DNA of 64,000 nt, from contig NZ_QPIB01000043.1 of the NCBI RefSeq assembly GCF_003671765.1, forward strand, positions 248,001 through 312,000. The letters are read 5' to 3'. Under the pieces are notes generated by a model. That model saw nothing but the letters and a program-made list of their open reading frames with translations, was not told the origin of the DNA and made no database searches. Both the position numbers and the translations under genes were made by a program. Position 1 is the stretch's first letter; every line of letters begins with the position of its first letter. The DNA comes from Xenophilus sp. E41. Lineage in GTDB: Bacteria; Pseudomonadota; Gammaproteobacteria; Burkholderiales; Burkholderiaceae_C. Below, in pieces: positions 43,802-53,303 of the stretch.

Positions 43802-44716
43802 ATGTCCATCGAATCCCACCGGCGCCCGCCGACCATCGACCCCGTGGCGGCGCAGCGCTGGTCCCGGCACGTGCCGGCCGAGGGCTCGCCCTGGCTGCAT
43901 GAGGAGATCGGCCGGCGCATGGAAGATCGGCTGCAGTGGATCAAGGCACGGCCGCGCCATTGGGCCGACTGGTCACCGCTGCGTGGCGGCCTGGAGGCGC
44001 ATGCCCTGGTCGCCCAGCGCTATCCCGACGCGCAGGCCTGGGTCGTCGAGCCCGAACCCGGGCTGCAGCCGGCCACCGCGCAGGCCCTGGCGTCGCCCTG
44101 GTGGAGCGCGAAGCGCTGGCGCGGCGGCCGCACGCACCTGTTCGAGCCGCTGCCCGAGGGCGGCGTCGACCTGCTCTGGGCCAACATGGCGCTGCACATG
44201 GCGGCCGACCCCGAAGCGCTCATCGGACTGTGGCACCGGCAGGTCGCGGTGGACGGCTTCCTGATGTTCTCCTGCCTGGGGCCCGACACGGTCCGTGAGC
44301 TGCGCGCGTTGCATGCCCGCCTGGGCGGGCCGCCCGCGGGCCACGAGTTCACCGACATGCACGACTGGGGCGACATGCTGGTCCACGCCGGCTTTGCCGA
44401 GCCGGTGATGGACATGGAGCGCATCGTGCTGACCTGGGGCTCGCCCGAAGCTGCACTCGCTGAACTACGCACGTTGGGCCGCAACCTGCACCCCGCGCGC
44501 TTCCCGGCGCTGCGCGGCCGCAGGTGGAAGGGCGCGCTGATGGAGGCGCTGGGCGGCCTCGCCGCGCCGGGCGAGCACGACGGCCGCATCGCGCTGACCT
44601 TCGAGGTCATCTACGGGCACGCCTTCCGGCCGGCCGCGCGGGTGTCGGTGGCGAACGAGAGCGCGGTCTCGCTGCGCGACATGAAGGCGATGCTGGGCCG
44701 CGGCCGGCCCGGCTGA
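43802..44716 (+). CDS. BioC-like SAM-dependent methyltransferase
   Basis: Protein of 304 aa resembling malonyl-ACP methyltransferase BioC of Burkholderiales. The start DPVAAQRWSRHVPAEGSPWL and later LLWANMALHMAADPEALIGLWHRQV plus DGFLMFSCLGPDTVRELR are BioC-like (post-I and post-II motifs). The usual glycine-rich SAM motif I is not recognisable: the region reads WADWSPLRGGLEAHALV before RYPDAQAWVVEPEPG. It may therefore be a divergent or inactive member. The following 237-bp spacer holds a TACAAT box at 44849-44854 and a short GGGG/CCCC hairpin before the cox genes. Confidence 0.78.
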   Translation: MSIESHRRPPTIDPVAAQRWSRHVPAEGSPWLHEEIGRRMEDRLQWIKARPRHWADWSPLRGGLEAHALVAQRYPDAQAWVVEPEPGLQPATAQALASPWWSAKRWRGGRTHLFEPLPEGGVDLLWANMALHMAADPEALIGLWHRQVAVDGFLMFSCLGPDTVRELRALHARLGGPPAGHEFTDMHDWGDMLVHAGFAEPVMDMERIVLTWGSPEAALAELRTLGRNLHPARFPALRGRRWKGALMEALGGLAAPGEHDGRIALTFEVIYGHAFRPAARVSVANESAVSLRDMKAMLGRGRPG

Positions 44717-44953
44717 GTGCCGGGGCCGGGGCCGGGGACACAGGGAAATCCCCGAGAGCGCCCGAGCCCTTGCGCACGGGCGTCGCGCAGCGGACTCACA
44801 CGCGCCCCGTGCCGGTGCGCGGGCGCCGGGATCGCGGGATGCCCGCGCTACAATCCTTCGTTGCGTGAACCTCGGGGGATGGTCCCCTGACCAAAGTCCC
44901 CGGATTCCCGTCCGGCCCGGCTTGGCGCACCACCCGATCTGCTGAACTCGCAC

Positions 44954-45430
44954 GTGCCGAATTCCGTGTTTCGCTTCGCCACCGTCTCGGGCCAGAACGT
45001 CCACTGGTTCCTGAGGCGCAACTGCTCGATCACGCCGAGCCAGCTGGGCTGGCTGTACGCGTCGTTGTGCGTGGTGTCGATGGGCATCGGGCTGGTCTTC
45101 TGGGTGCATGGCGCCCGCCTCGTGCTTCCTTTCGCCTGGCTCGAACTCGCGGCGGTCGGGCTGGCCTTCATCCTTTACGCGCGCCACGCCACCGATGGCG
45201 AACGCATCGCCCTCGAGCAGGGACGCCTGGTCGTCGAACTCGAGAACGGCGGCACCGTGGAGCGCGCCGAATTTCTGCAGCACCAGGTCCGGGTGGAACC
45301 TCAGGCCAGCGACCGTTCGCTGATCGAGGTCTCGGGCCAGGGGCGGTCGGTACGGGTGGGGCGCTACGTGCGCCCCGAATTGCGTGCTGCGCTGGCGAGG
45401 GAGATTCGCATGGCCCTGCGCGGCGCTTGA
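44954..45430 (+). CDS. DUF2244 membrane protein, first gene of the cox cluster
   Basis: Membrane protein of 158 aa with two helices (LGWLYASLCVVSMGIGLVFW and FAWLELAAVGLAFILYARHA) and a C-terminal soluble domain ending RPELRAALAREIRMAL. DUF2244 proteins lie upstream of coxB in many Burkholderiales and probably help oxidase assembly or membrane stability. The start is GTG at 44954. It precedes coxB by 66 bp. Confidence 0.85.
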   Translation: MPNSVFRFATVSGQNVHWFLRRNCSITPSQLGWLYASLCVVSMGIGLVFWVHGARLVLPFAWLELAAVGLAFILYARHATDGERIALEQGRLVVELENGGTVERAEFLQHQVRVEPQASDRSLIEVSGQGRSVRVGRYVRPELRAALAREIRMALRGA

Positions 45431-45496
45431 AGCGCCCAGGGGCCCGCGAGCGGCGGAGCCGGTGGATTGATTGGAAGCCTTGAAGAAGTGAACACG

Positions 45497-46666
45497 ATGA
45501 AGAGCATTTGGACCAAGCCGGCGGCACTGCTGCTGGTGGCCGGCGCGGCGTTCAGCAGTGCGGCGCATGCGGTGAACGACCTGCCTGGCGGCCCGGCCGT
45601 GCGCCAGCTCAACCTGCCGGTGGGCGTGACCAAGATTTCCGAAGAGCAGCACTTCCTGCACAACGCCCTGCTGGTGCTGTGCAGCGTGATCTTCGTCGCC
45701 GTGTTCGCGGTGATGTTCTATTCGATCTGGAAGCACCGCAAGTCGGTGGGCCACAAGGCCGCCAACTTCCACGAGTCGGTGGTGGTCGAGGTGATCTGGA
45801 CCATCGTGCCCTTCATCATCGTGATCCTCATGGCCCTGCCCGCGACCAAGGTGCTGGTGGCCCAGAAGGACACCACCAACGCCGACCTCACCATCAAGGT
45901 GACCGGCTACCAGTGGAAGTGGGGCTACGACTACATCAAGGGCGAGGGCGAGGGCCTGTCCTTCATCTCCACGCTGGACAGCTCGCACCGCGCGCTGTCC
46001 GACGCCGGCGCCAAGGGCGAGGTGCCCCCCGACTACCTGCTCAAGGTCGACAACCCGCTGGTCGTGCCCGAGAAGCAGAAGATCCGCATCATCACCACGG
46101 CCAACGACGTGATCCACGCCTTCGCGGTGCCGCAGTTCGGCATCAAGCAGGACGCGATTCCCGGCTTCGTGCGCGACACCTGGTTCCGCGCCGAGAAGGT
46201 CGGCGACTACTACGGCCAGTGCCAGGAGCTGTGCGGCAAGGAACACGCCTACATGCCGATCCACGTGAAGGTGGTCTCGGCCGCCGACTACAAGGTCTGG
46301 GTCGACACCAAGAAGAAGGAAGCCGCGGCCAAGCTCGACGACCCGACCAAGGTCTGGACGCTGCCGGACATCCTGGCGCGCGGCGAGAAGGTCTACGCCG
46401 CCAACTGCGCGGCCTGCCACCAGGCCAACGGCAAGGGCGGCGGCCCGATCAAGGCGCTCGACGGCTCGCCCGTGGTGCTCGACACCGACCATGCCAAGCA
46501 GATCCACGTGCTGCTCAACGGCCAGAACAACGGCGCGATGCCGTCCTGGAAGCAGTTGAGCGACACGGACCTCGCGGCCGTGGCCAGCTACACCAAGAAC
46601 AGCTGGTCGAACAAGACCGGCCAGATCGTCCAGCCCGCCGAAGTGCTGGCCCAGCGCGGCAAGTAA
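45497..46666 (+). CDS. coxB: Cytochrome c oxidase subunit II with fused cytochrome c domain
   Basis: Subunit II of an aa3-type oxidase, 389 aa. A signal peptide ends at AAHA, and two membrane helices follow (~50-115). The CuA site is QCQELCGKEHAYMPIHV near 240 with the upstream His in NDVIHAFAVPQFG. A C-terminal cytochrome c domain carries CAACH near 304 and a distal Met in GAMPSWKQL. It accepts electrons from cytochrome c and passes them to subunit I. Fusion with cytochrome c makes it a caa3-like subunit, common in this group. Confidence 0.95.
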   Translation: MKSIWTKPAALLLVAGAAFSSAAHAVNDLPGGPAVRQLNLPVGVTKISEEQHFLHNALLVLCSVIFVAVFAVMFYSIWKHRKSVGHKAANFHESVVVEVIWTIVPFIIVILMALPATKVLVAQKDTTNADLTIKVTGYQWKWGYDYIKGEGEGLSFISTLDSSHRALSDAGAKGEVPPDYLLKVDNPLVVPEKQKIRIITTANDVIHAFAVPQFGIKQDAIPGFVRDTWFRAEKVGDYYGQCQELCGKEHAYMPIHVKVVSAADYKVWVDTKKKEAAAKLDDPTKVWTLPDILARGEKVYAANCAACHQANGKGGGPIKALDGSPVVLDTDHAKQIHVLLNGQNNGAMPSWKQLSDTDLAAVASYTKNSWSNKTGQIVQPAEVLAQRGK

Positions 46667-46705
46667 GCCGCCGCCGACGACGAATAGCCAAGGAAGACAG
46701 TCCCC

Positions 46706-48340
46706 ATGAGCGCAGTCCTCGATCCCCACGGCCACGCCGGCCACGGCGACCACGTCCACGACGAGCACCACGACCATCCGCACGGCTGGCGCCGCTGGGT
46801 GTTCGCGACCAACCACAAGGACATCGGCACGCTGTACCTGCTGTTCTCGTTCACCATGCTCATGGTGGGCGGCGTGCTGGCCCTGCTGATTCGCGCCGAG
46901 CTGTTCCAGCCCGGCCTGCAGCTGGTGAACCCGGAGCTGTTCAACCAGTTCACCACCATGCACGGCCTGATCATGGTGTTCGGCGCCATCATGCCGGCCT
47001 TCGTGGGCTTCGCGAACTGGATGATCCCGCTGCAGATCGGCGCGTCCGACATGGCCTTCGCGCGGATGAACAACTTCAGCTTCTGGCTGATGATCCCTGC
47101 CGCGTTGATGCTCGTGGGCTCGTTCTTCATGCCCGGCGGCGCGCCCGCCGCAGGCTGGACGCTCTACGCGCCGCTGACGCTGCAAATGGGCCCGTCGATG
47201 GATGCCGGCATCTTCGCGATGCACATCCTGGGCGCCAGCTCGATCATGGGCTCGATCAACATCATCGTCACCATCCTCAACATGCGCGCCCCCGGCATGA
47301 CGCTGATGAAGATGCCGATGTTCTGCTGGACCTGGCTCATCACCGCCTACCTGCTGATCGCCGTCATGCCCGTGCTGGCCGGCGCGATCACCATGACGCT
47401 GACCGACCGCCACTTCGGCACCAGCTTCTTCAACCCCGCCGGCGGCGGCGACCCGGTGATGTATCAGCACATCTTCTGGTTCTTCGGCCACCCCGAGGTC
47501 TACATCATGATCCTGCCCGCCTTCGGGATCATCAGCCAGATCGTGCCGGCCTTCGCGCGCAAGAAGCTCTTCGGCTATGCCTCGATGGTGTACGCGACCA
47601 GCTCCATCGCCATCCTGAGCTTCATCGTGTGGGCGCACCACATGTTCACCACCGGCATGCCGGTGACGGGCCAGCTCTTCTTCATGTACGCGACCATGCT
47701 GATCGCGGTGCCCACGGCCGTGAAGATCTTCAACTGGATCGCGACCATGTGGCAGGGCTCGATGACCTTCGAGACCCCGATGCTGTTCGCCGTCGGCTTC
47801 ATCTTCGTGTTCACGATGGGTGGCTTCACCGGCCTGATCCTCGCCGTGGCCCCGATCGACATCCAGCTGCAGGACACCTACTACGTGGTGGCGCACTTCC
47901 ACTACGTGCTGGTGGCCGGTTCGCTCTACGCCATGTTCGCGGGCTACTACTACTGGGCGCCCAAGTGGACGGGCGTGATGTACAACGAGACGCGCGGCAA
48001 GATCCACTTCTGGTGGTCGCTGATCTCCTTCAACATCACCTTCTTCCCGATGCACTTCCTGGGGCTGGCCGGCATGCCGCGTCGCTACGCCGACTACCCC
48101 ATGCAGTTCGCCGACTTCAACGCCATCGCCACGGTGGGCGCCTTCGGCTTCGGCCTGGCGCAGGTGTACTTCTTCCTGTTCGTCGTGCTGCCCACGATGC
48201 GCGGCAAGGGCGAACCGGCCCCGCAGAAGCCCTGGGAAGCGGCCGAAGGCCTGGAATGGGAAGTGCCGTCGCCGGCGCCCTTCCACACCTTCGAGAACCC
48301 GCCCAAGCTCGATGCGACCGCCACCAAGGTGATCGGCTGA
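46706..48340 (+). CDS. coxA: Cytochrome c oxidase subunit I
   Basis: Catalytic subunit of 544 aa with twelve helices. It has the haem a ligand His in [12 protein letters not shown], the CuB His-Tyr cross-link region [16 protein letters not shown], the two His in [10 protein letters not shown], and the haem a3/a ligands in [17 protein letters not shown] His-rich N-terminal stretch ([17 protein letters not shown]) is striking and may bind metal. The D-channel entrance is conserved in the [15 protein letters not shown] area. Expected terminal oxidase of aerobic respiration. Confidence 0.96.
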   Translation: MSAVLDPHGHAGHGDHVHDEHHDHPHGWRRWVFATNHKDIGTLYLLFSFTMLMVGGVLALLIRAELFQPGLQLVNPELFNQFTTMHGLIMVFGAIMPAFVGFANWMIPLQIGASDMAFARMNNFSFWLMIPAALMLVGSFFMPGGAPAAGWTLYAPLTLQMGPSMDAGIFAMHILGASSIMGSINIIVTILNMRAPGMTLMKMPMFCWTWLITAYLLIAVMPVLAGAITMTLTDRHFGTSFFNPAGGGDPVMYQHIFWFFGHPEVYIMILPAFGIISQIVPAFARKKLFGYASMVYATSSIAILSFIVWAHHMFTTGMPVTGQLFFMYATMLIAVPTAVKIFNWIATMWQGSMTFETPMLFAVGFIFVFTMGGFTGLILAVAPIDIQLQDTYYVVAHFHYVLVAGSLYAMFAGYYYWAPKWTGVMYNETRGKIHFWWSLISFNITFFPMHFLGLAGMPRRYADYPMQFADFNAIATVGAFGFGLAQVYFFLFVVLPTMRGKGEPAPQKPWEAAEGLEWEVPSPAPFHTFENPPKLDATATKVIG

Positions 48341-48360
48341 GCCGGGAGCACGAGACGTCC

Positions 48361-48471
48361 ATGACGCCCGAACAGAAGAGGAACAACCGCCGCATGGGGC
48401 TCACGCTGGCCTCCATCGCGCTGATTTTCTTCATCGGTTTCATCGTACGCATGGTCTGGGTGGGGCACTGA
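48361..48471 (+). CDS. Cytochrome oxidase small assembly protein (36 aa)
   Basis: Tiny gene between coxA and ctaG: start MTPEQKRNNRRMGL, one membrane helix (ASIALIFFIGFIVRMVW) and end VGH. Its TGA overlaps the ctaG ATG by one base. A short single-helix protein at this position is conserved in Burkholderiales cox clusters and annotated as a small assembly protein. The very basic N-terminus predicts a cytosolic start. Confidence 0.8.
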   Translation: MTPEQKRNNRRMGLTLASIALIFFIGFIVRMVWVGH

Positions 48472-49085
48472 TGTCTCGCCTGCGCCGCGCCAACGTCCGC
48501 ATGGTCGGCAAGCTGGCCGTCGTGGCGGCTGGCATGTTCGCCTTCGGCTATGCGCTGGTCCCGCTGTACCGCGCGATCTGCGAGATGACCGGCATCAACG
48601 TGCTGGCCCGTTCCGAGCTGGAAGTGCCCGGCGGCGCCAAGGGCGGGGCTCAGGTCAAGCTGCCGGCCAACACGCAGGTCGACACCTCGCGCACCATCAC
48701 CGTCGAATTCGACGCCAACGCGCGCGGCCTGTGGGAGTTCGCGCCCGCGCAGCGTTCGATGCAGGTGCACCCCGGTGAACTGCACACGGTGATGTACGAG
48801 TTCCAGAACACCCAGAACCGTCGCATGGCCGCGCAGGCGATTCCGAGCTATGCGCCGCAGCAGGCGGCGCCGTACTTCAACAAGCTTGAGTGCTTCTGCT
48901 TCAACCAGTACACGCTGGATGCCGGGGAGAAGAAGCTGTGGCCGGTCGCCTTCGTGATCGACCCCAAGATCTCGAAGGACGTGAAGACGATCACCCTGTC
49001 GTACACCTTCTTCGAGGTGGGCGGCAAGACGCCCGCCGCGCCGACCGCCGGCGCCACGCAACTGCCCGCGGAGCCGCGCTCGTGA
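48471..49085 (+). CDS. ctaG: Cytochrome c oxidase assembly protein CtaG/Cox11
   Basis: Copper chaperone for the CuB site, 204 aa. One N-terminal membrane helix (LAVVAAGMFAFGYALVPLY) is followed by a periplasmic immunoglobulin-like domain. The copper-binding pair is in LECFCFNQ near 142, after QAIPSYAPQQAAPYFNK. Family-standard in length and motif. It overlaps the small assembly gene upstream and the DUF2970 gene downstream. Confidence 0.95.
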   Translation: MSRLRRANVRMVGKLAVVAAGMFAFGYALVPLYRAICEMTGINVLARSELEVPGGAKGGAQVKLPANTQVDTSRTITVEFDANARGLWEFAPAQRSMQVHPGELHTVMYEFQNTQNRRMAAQAIPSYAPQQAAPYFNKLECFCFNQYTLDAGEKKLWPVAFVIDPKISKDVKTITLSYTFFEVGGKTPAAPTAGATQLPAEPRS

Positions 49086-49297
49086 CCCAGGTCGACGACG
49101 GCAGCCCGCAAAAGAAGGCCTCCCTGTGGCGCACCGTGAAGGCGGTGGCCTGGGGCTTCTTCGGCGTGCGCAAGAACAGCGAATACCAGAAGGACATCGC
49201 CAGCCTGTCGCCCCTGCACATCGTGGCCGTGGGCTTCGTCGCGGTGCTCGTCTTCATCGGCGTGCTGGTTGCGCTGGTGAAGTTCGCCGTGGCCTGA
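49082..49297 (+). CDS. DUF2970 membrane protein (71 aa)
   Basis: Small protein with one C-terminal helix (LHIVAVGFVAVLVFIGVLVALVK, after KDIASLSP). The N-terminal WRTVKAVAWGFFGVRKNSEY motif defines DUF2970. GTG at 49082 overlaps the ctaG stop by four bases (GTGA), so it is translationally coupled. It regularly sits between ctaG and coxC in betaproteobacteria; function unknown. Confidence 0.85.
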   Translation: MTQVDDGSPQKKASLWRTVKAVAWGFFGVRKNSEYQKDIASLSPLHIVAVGFVAVLVFIGVLVALVKFAVA

Positions 49298-49356
49298 GCC
49301 GGTGCACGGGCCCGCAATGCTTTGATTGAGTCAGAAGAGAAAGCCCAGGAGCTGAA

Positions 49357-50238
49357 ATGAGTTCGACCACCCACGGCGCCACGCCTTACTACTTCGTGCC
49401 CGGGCCTTCGCGGCATCCGGTGATGGCGGCCATCGGCCTGTTCTTCGTCATCCTCGGTGCGGGGCAGTGGATCAACGGCCACACCTGGGGCGCCTATTCG
49501 CTGGGCTTCGGCCTGCTGTGGTGGTGGATGGTGCTGTACCAATGGTTCGGCGAGGCCGTGCGCGAGAGCGAGAGCGGCCGCTACGGCCACAAGATCGACC
49601 TGTCGTTCCGCTGGAGCATGAGCTGGTTCATCTTCTCGGAAGTGATGTTCTTCGGCGCCTTCTTCACCGCGCTGTGGTGGGCCCGCACGCATGCGCTGCC
49701 CAACCTCGGCAGCCTGGACAACGCGCTGCTCTGGCCCGACTTCAAGGCCGTGTGGCCCAGCATGCAGGCCGGTGCGACCGGCTCGCCCGCGGGCATCGTG
49801 GAGCCCTTCCAGACGGTGGGCCCGTTCTGGCTGCCGACCATCAACACCGCGCTGCTGCTGACCTCGGGCGTCACGCTGACCATCGCGCACCACGCCTTGC
49901 GTGCCGACCACCGCGCACAGTGCATCCGCTTCATGTGGCTCACGGTGCTGCTGGGCGTGGTCTTCCTCGGCGTGCAGATTTACGAGTACCACCACCTGTA
50001 CACCGAACTGAACCTCAAGCTCAGCTCCGGCACCTACGGTTCCACCTTCTTCATGCTCACGGGCTTCCACGGCCTGCACGTGTTCGTCGGCATGCTGATG
50101 CTGCTGTTCATCACGCTGCGGCTGATGAAGGGCCACTTCACGCCCGAGCGGCACTTCGGCTTCGAAGGCGCGGCCTGGTACTGGCACTTCGTCGACGTGG
50201 TGTGGCTGGGCTTGTATGTCCTCGTCTACTGGATGTAA
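49357..50238 (+). CDS. coxC: Cytochrome c oxidase subunit III
   Basis: Subunit III of 293 aa with seven helices. Family segments are YFVPGPSRHPVMAAIGLF, WFGEAVRESESGRYG, MSWFIFSEVMFFGAFFTALW, TSGVTLTIAHHAL, TGFHGLHVFVGMLML and the final AAWYWHFVDVVWLGLYVLVY. It stabilises the catalytic core and proton uptake. GGAGCTGAA precedes the ATG. A strong terminator follows 21 bp after the stop, ending the structural part of the cluster. Confidence 0.95.
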   Translation: MSSTTHGATPYYFVPGPSRHPVMAAIGLFFVILGAGQWINGHTWGAYSLGFGLLWWWMVLYQWFGEAVRESESGRYGHKIDLSFRWSMSWFIFSEVMFFGAFFTALWWARTHALPNLGSLDNALLWPDFKAVWPSMQAGATGSPAGIVEPFQTVGPFWLPTINTALLLTSGVTLTIAHHALRADHRAQCIRFMWLTVLLGVVFLGVQIYEYHHLYTELNLKLSSGTYGSTFFMLTGFHGLHVFVGMLMLLFITLRLMKGHFTPERHFGFEGAAWYWHFVDVVWLGLYVLVYWM

Positions 50239-50259
50239 GCCAAGCGCATGACTCACAAC

Positions 50260-50287
50260 AAAAAAAGCGCCGCAAGGCGCTTTTTTT
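50260..50287. terminator. Bidirectional rho-independent terminator after coxC
   Basis: A-run, stem GCGCC-GCAA-GGCGC with a tetraloop, then seven T. It serves coxC and the convergent twin-transmembrane gene at 50332. Confidence 0.92.
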
Positions 50288-50331
50288 CATGGGGCGCGTG
50301 GGGCCGCGATCCGCAGGCGGAGCGCCTGGCC

Positions 50332-50553
50332 TCACTTGCCGACCGGCAGGCCCCCTGGCTGGATGTACCCGAACTTCCACGCCAGCAGGATGCACAGGAA
50401 CAAAAGCACCGACAGGCCGATCCGAACCGTGAGGGCGCGCGCCATGCCGCCCGACTTGGCGCGGCCGTCGCGCCCGTCCTTCAGCATGTAGAACAGCGCC
50501 CAGCCCAGGCTCGCCAGGATGCCGACGAAGGCCAGGACGACAAGGTATTTCAT
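50332..50553 (-). CDS. Twin transmembrane protein (DUF2909)
   Basis: Small protein of 73 aa with two helices (YLVVLAFVGILASLGWALFYML and LTVRIGLSVLLFLCILLAW) separated by a basic GRDGRAKSGG loop. The size and LKDGRDGRAKSGGM loop are those of DUF2909. It lies on the strand opposite to the cox genes, between coxC and SURF1, which is its usual position in Burkholderiales. Function unknown, probably linked to oxidase assembly. Confidence 0.82.
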   Translation of the reverse strand: MKYLVVLAFVGILASLGWALFYMLKDGRDGRAKSGGMARALTVRIGLSVLLFLCILLAWKFGYIQPGGLPVGK

Positions 50554-50589
50554 GACTCCCATTATCGGCCGCAGCCGCCAGCAGACCCC

Positions 50590-51411
50590 ATGCGCGACGT
50601 GCCGCTGACCCCGCTGGACAGCAGACAGACGCGCCGCCGCAGCCGCACGCGCTTCTGGATCATGACGCTGGCCACGCTGGCGATGGTGGCGCTCACGCTG
50701 TCGCTCGGCCGCTGGCAGCTTTCGCGTGCCGCGCAGAAGGAAGCGCTGCAGGCGCGCATCGCGGCGCAGGAGGCCTTTCCTCCGCTCGACGCCTCGGCAT
50801 TCCTGTCGGTCGAGGACATGCCCAGCGAACTGCACCGTCGCGTGAAGCTGCGCGGCCTGTGGATCCCCACGCAGACCGTGCTGCTGGACAACCGCCAGAT
50901 GAACGGCACGCCAGGCTTCTATGTGCTCACGCCGCTGGCGCTCGAAGGCGTCGAGCAGACCGTGATGGTCCAGCGCGGCTGGGTGCAGCGCAACTTCATC
51001 GACCGCACCCAGGTGCCGGCCATCGACACGCCGGCCGGCCTGGTCGACGTCGAGGCGCGCATCGAAGCACCGCCCGCACACCTGCTGCAGCTGGGCGCCG
51101 ATCCACCGGCGCAGCCCGCGTCCACGGCCGCGCCGGGCCCGGCCAAGGCAGTCGATGTAGGGGCATCGCGCATCCGGCAGAATCTGGACCTCGCCGCCTT
51201 CAAGGCCGAGACCGGGCTGCCGCTGCGCACCGACATCTCGCTGCAGCAGGTGGGCGCGGCCTCGGAAGGGCTGCAGCGCGAGTGGCCGGCGCCCGCGCTG
51301 GGCATCGAGAAGCACTACGGCTACGCCTTCCAGTGGTTCGGCCTCGCGGCCCTCCTGGTCATCCTCTATGTCTGGTTCCAACTCATCGCTCCCCGCCGCC
51401 GCCGTGGCTGA
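50590..51411 (+). CDS. SURF1-family cytochrome oxidase assembly protein
   Basis: SURF1/Shy1 protein of 273 aa with the canonical two-helix layout: an N-terminal helix (IMTLATLAMVALTLSLGRWQL) followed by RAAQKEALQ, and a C-terminal helix (FQWFGLAALLVILYVWFQL) preceded by KHYGYA. Conserved HRRVKLRGLW, LDNRQMNGTPGFYVLTPL and VQRGWV lie in the periplasmic domain. It helps insert haem a into subunit I. The ATG at 50590 lies 36 bp from the divergent twin-TM gene. The next gene overlaps its 3' end. Confidence 0.92.
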   Translation: MRDVPLTPLDSRQTRRRSRTRFWIMTLATLAMVALTLSLGRWQLSRAAQKEALQARIAAQEAFPPLDASAFLSVEDMPSELHRRVKLRGLWIPTQTVLLDNRQMNGTPGFYVLTPLALEGVEQTVMVQRGWVQRNFIDRTQVPAIDTPAGLVDVEARIEAPPAHLLQLGADPPAQPASTAAPGPAKAVDVGASRIRQNLDLAAFKAETGLPLRTDISLQQVGAASEGLQREWPAPALGIEKHYGYAFQWFGLAALLVILYVWFQLIAPRRRRG

Positions 51412-52081
51412 CGAACCGCTCGGCCTGACGGTGCATTCCATGCCCACGGCGCGCGAAGCGATGGGGGAGCTCGACGCCGGCCGCCGCACGGCGCTGGGCC
51501 GCTGGAAGATGGTGGCCGTGCTGCTGTGCTGCGCGGCGCCGGTGATCGCCTCGTACTTCACCTATTACGTGGTACGGCCCGAAGGGCGCAGTGTCTATGG
51601 CCAGCTCGTGGATCCGCAGCGTCCCGTGCCCTCGGTCGTGGCCCGCGCACCCGACGGTGCCGAGGTCAACCTGCAGAGCCTCAAGGGCCAGTGGCTGCTC
51701 GTCGCGGTGGCCGGCGCCTCGTGCGATGCGCTGTGCGAACAGCAGCTGTACCTGCAGCGCCAGCTGCGCGAAACCCTGGGCCGCGAGAAGGACCGCGTCG
51801 ACCGCGTCTGGCTGGTGTCCGACGCGGCGCCGATCCCCGATCGCCTGGCCAACGGCCTGCACGGCGCCACCGTGCTGCGCGTACCGGCCGCGCAGATCGC
51901 GCAATGGCTGGCGCCCGAGGCCGGCCACGCCATCGGCGAGCACCTCTACGTGGTCGATCCCATGGGCAACTGGATGATGCGCTTCCCAGCCCGCATGGAC
52001 GTGTCCGGCGCGGCCAAGGCCAAGCGCGACCTCGACCGCCTGCTGCGCGCCTCGTCCTCGTGGGACGAGGCCGGGCGTTGA
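51368..52081 (+). CDS. Sco-like thioredoxin-fold membrane protein
   Basis: Membrane-anchored protein of up to 237 aa with one helix (MVAVLLCCAAPVIASYFTYYVV) and a periplasmic thioredoxin-like domain. The CxxxC pair is in VAGASCDALCEQQ, and YVVDPMGNWMMRF resembles the Sco C-terminal part. A His equivalent to the Sco copper ligand is not obvious, so redox rather than copper transfer is possible. Start uncertain: ATG 51368 overlaps SURF1 by 44 bp, GTG 51404 by 8 bp. A classical Sco is encoded at 54374. Confidence 0.82.
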   Translation: MSGSNSSLPAAAVADEPLGLTVHSMPTAREAMGELDAGRRTALGRWKMVAVLLCCAAPVIASYFTYYVVRPEGRSVYGQLVDPQRPVPSVVARAPDGAEVNLQSLKGQWLLVAVAGASCDALCEQQLYLQRQLRETLGREKDRVDRVWLVSDAAPIPDRLANGLHGATVLRVPAAQIAQWLAPEAGHAIGEHLYVVDPMGNWMMRFPARMDVSGAAKAKRDLDRLLRASSSWDEAGR

Positions 52082-52097
52082 CCGACCGGTGCCAGCG

Positions 52098-53303
52098 ATG
52101 AGCAGCAGCAGCCAGCCCCTCTACGACCTCGCGCCGATCGCCTGGCTGCTGGCGGTGGGCGTGCTGCTGGCCGTCGGGCCGGTGGCGTGGGTGTGGTGGC
52201 GCCATGCGGGCACGGGGCCCGCTCGGCGCTTGCACGCGCTCACCGTGCTCACGCTCTTCCTGACCTTCGACCTCACGCTCTTCGGCGCCTTCACCCGGCT
52301 CACCGATTCGGGTCTGGGCTGCCCCGACTGGCCGGGCTGCTATGGCAACGCCAGCCCGCTGGGTGCGCGACACGAGATCGCCATGGCCCAGGCGGCGCAG
52401 CCGACCGGCCCCGTCACCCATTCCAAGGCCTGGGTGGAGATGGTCCACCGCTACCTGGCCACCGGCGTCGGCGCGCTGATCCTGGTGCTGGCCGTCGCGA
52501 CCTGGGTCGCGCGGCGGCGCCAGCGCGTCTCGCCGGTGAGCCATGAGCAGCTGGTTCTGTCCTTATGGTGGCCGGCAGCCACGCTGGTCTGGGTCTGCCT
52601 GCAGGGCGCATTCGGTGCGTTGACCGTCACCTGGCGCCTCTACCCGGCCATCGTCACGCTGCACCTGCTGGGCGCGGTGGTGCTGCTGGCGCTGCTGTGC
52701 ATCCAGGCCGTGCGCTACCGGCAGGCGGCCGAGGGGCGCCTGCCCACCGCCGTGCCGAACGGCCTGCGCGCGCTGTTGTGGGTCGGCGCCGCGTTGCTGC
52801 TGCTGCAGATCGCCCTGGGCGGCTGGGTCAGCACCAATTACGCGGTGCTGGCCTGCACCCAGTTCCCGACGTGCCAGGGCAGCTGGTGGCCGCCCATGAA
52901 CTTCTCGCAGGCCTTCGAGATCTGGCGCGAACTGGGCGAAACCAAGGCCGGCGTGCCCCTGGAGTTCGCGGCGCTCACGGCGATCCACTACACGCACCGG
53001 CTGGCGGCCTACCTGGTGTTCGCCGTGCTGGGTGTCCTGGCATTCAGGTTGATGCGCCTGGCCGCGCTGCGCGCCCAGGGCCGGTGGCTCGCAGGGCTGG
53101 CGCTGCTGCAACTGGCCACCGGCCTGGGCAACGTGCTGCTGGGCTGGCCACTGGTCGCCGCCGTGTTGCACACCGGCGGCGCCGCCGCCATGGCGGTGGT
53201 GCTGACCTGGTCGCTGTGCGAGAGCCGGCGCAAAGCCGCAGGCGCGCGCTCGCCGCTCGCCCATGTGCCGCCGCCCTCGCGCCGACTGGAGGCGGTCCGA
53301 TGA
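52098..53303 (+). CDS. ctaA: Haem A synthase CtaA/Cox15
   Basis: Integral membrane enzyme of 401 aa that oxidises haem O to haem A for the oxidase. There are eight helices in two four-helix bundles with the axial His motifs: [45 protein letters not shown] and [14 protein letters not shown]. The loop [20 protein letters not shown] and a second Cys pair ([11 protein letters not shown]) are typical of type-2 CtaA with disulfides. ATGA overlap with ctaB downstream. Confidence 0.95.
   Translation: MSSSSQPLYDLAPIAWLLAVGVLLAVGPVAWVWWRHAGTGPARRLHALTVLTLFLTFDLTLFGAFTRLTDSGLGCPDWPGCYGNASPLGARHEIAMAQAAQPTGPVTHSKAWVEMVHRYLATGVGALILVLAVATWVARRRQRVSPVSHEQLVLSLWWPAATLVWVCLQGAFGALTVTWRLYPAIVTLHLLGAVVLLALLCIQAVRYRQAAEGRLPTAVPNGLRALLWVGAALLLLQIALGGWVSTNYAVLACTQFPTCQGSWWPPMNFSQAFEIWRELGETKAGVPLEFAALTAIHYTHRLAAYLVFAVLGVLAFRLMRLAALRAQGRWLAGLALLQLATGLGNVLLGWPLVAAVLHTGGAAAMAVVLTWSLCESRRKAAGARSPLAHVPPPSRRLEAVR

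Noticed and set aside
44870-44950. Structured leader before the cox cluster as riboswitch
   Set aside because: Only a short GGGG/CCCC hairpin is visible and it matches no known riboswitch consensus.
44465-48286. 1273-codon minus-strand open frame across the cox genes
   Set aside because: Antisense shadow of coxB and coxA in GC-rich DNA; composition is His/Glu/Arg-rich and motif-free.
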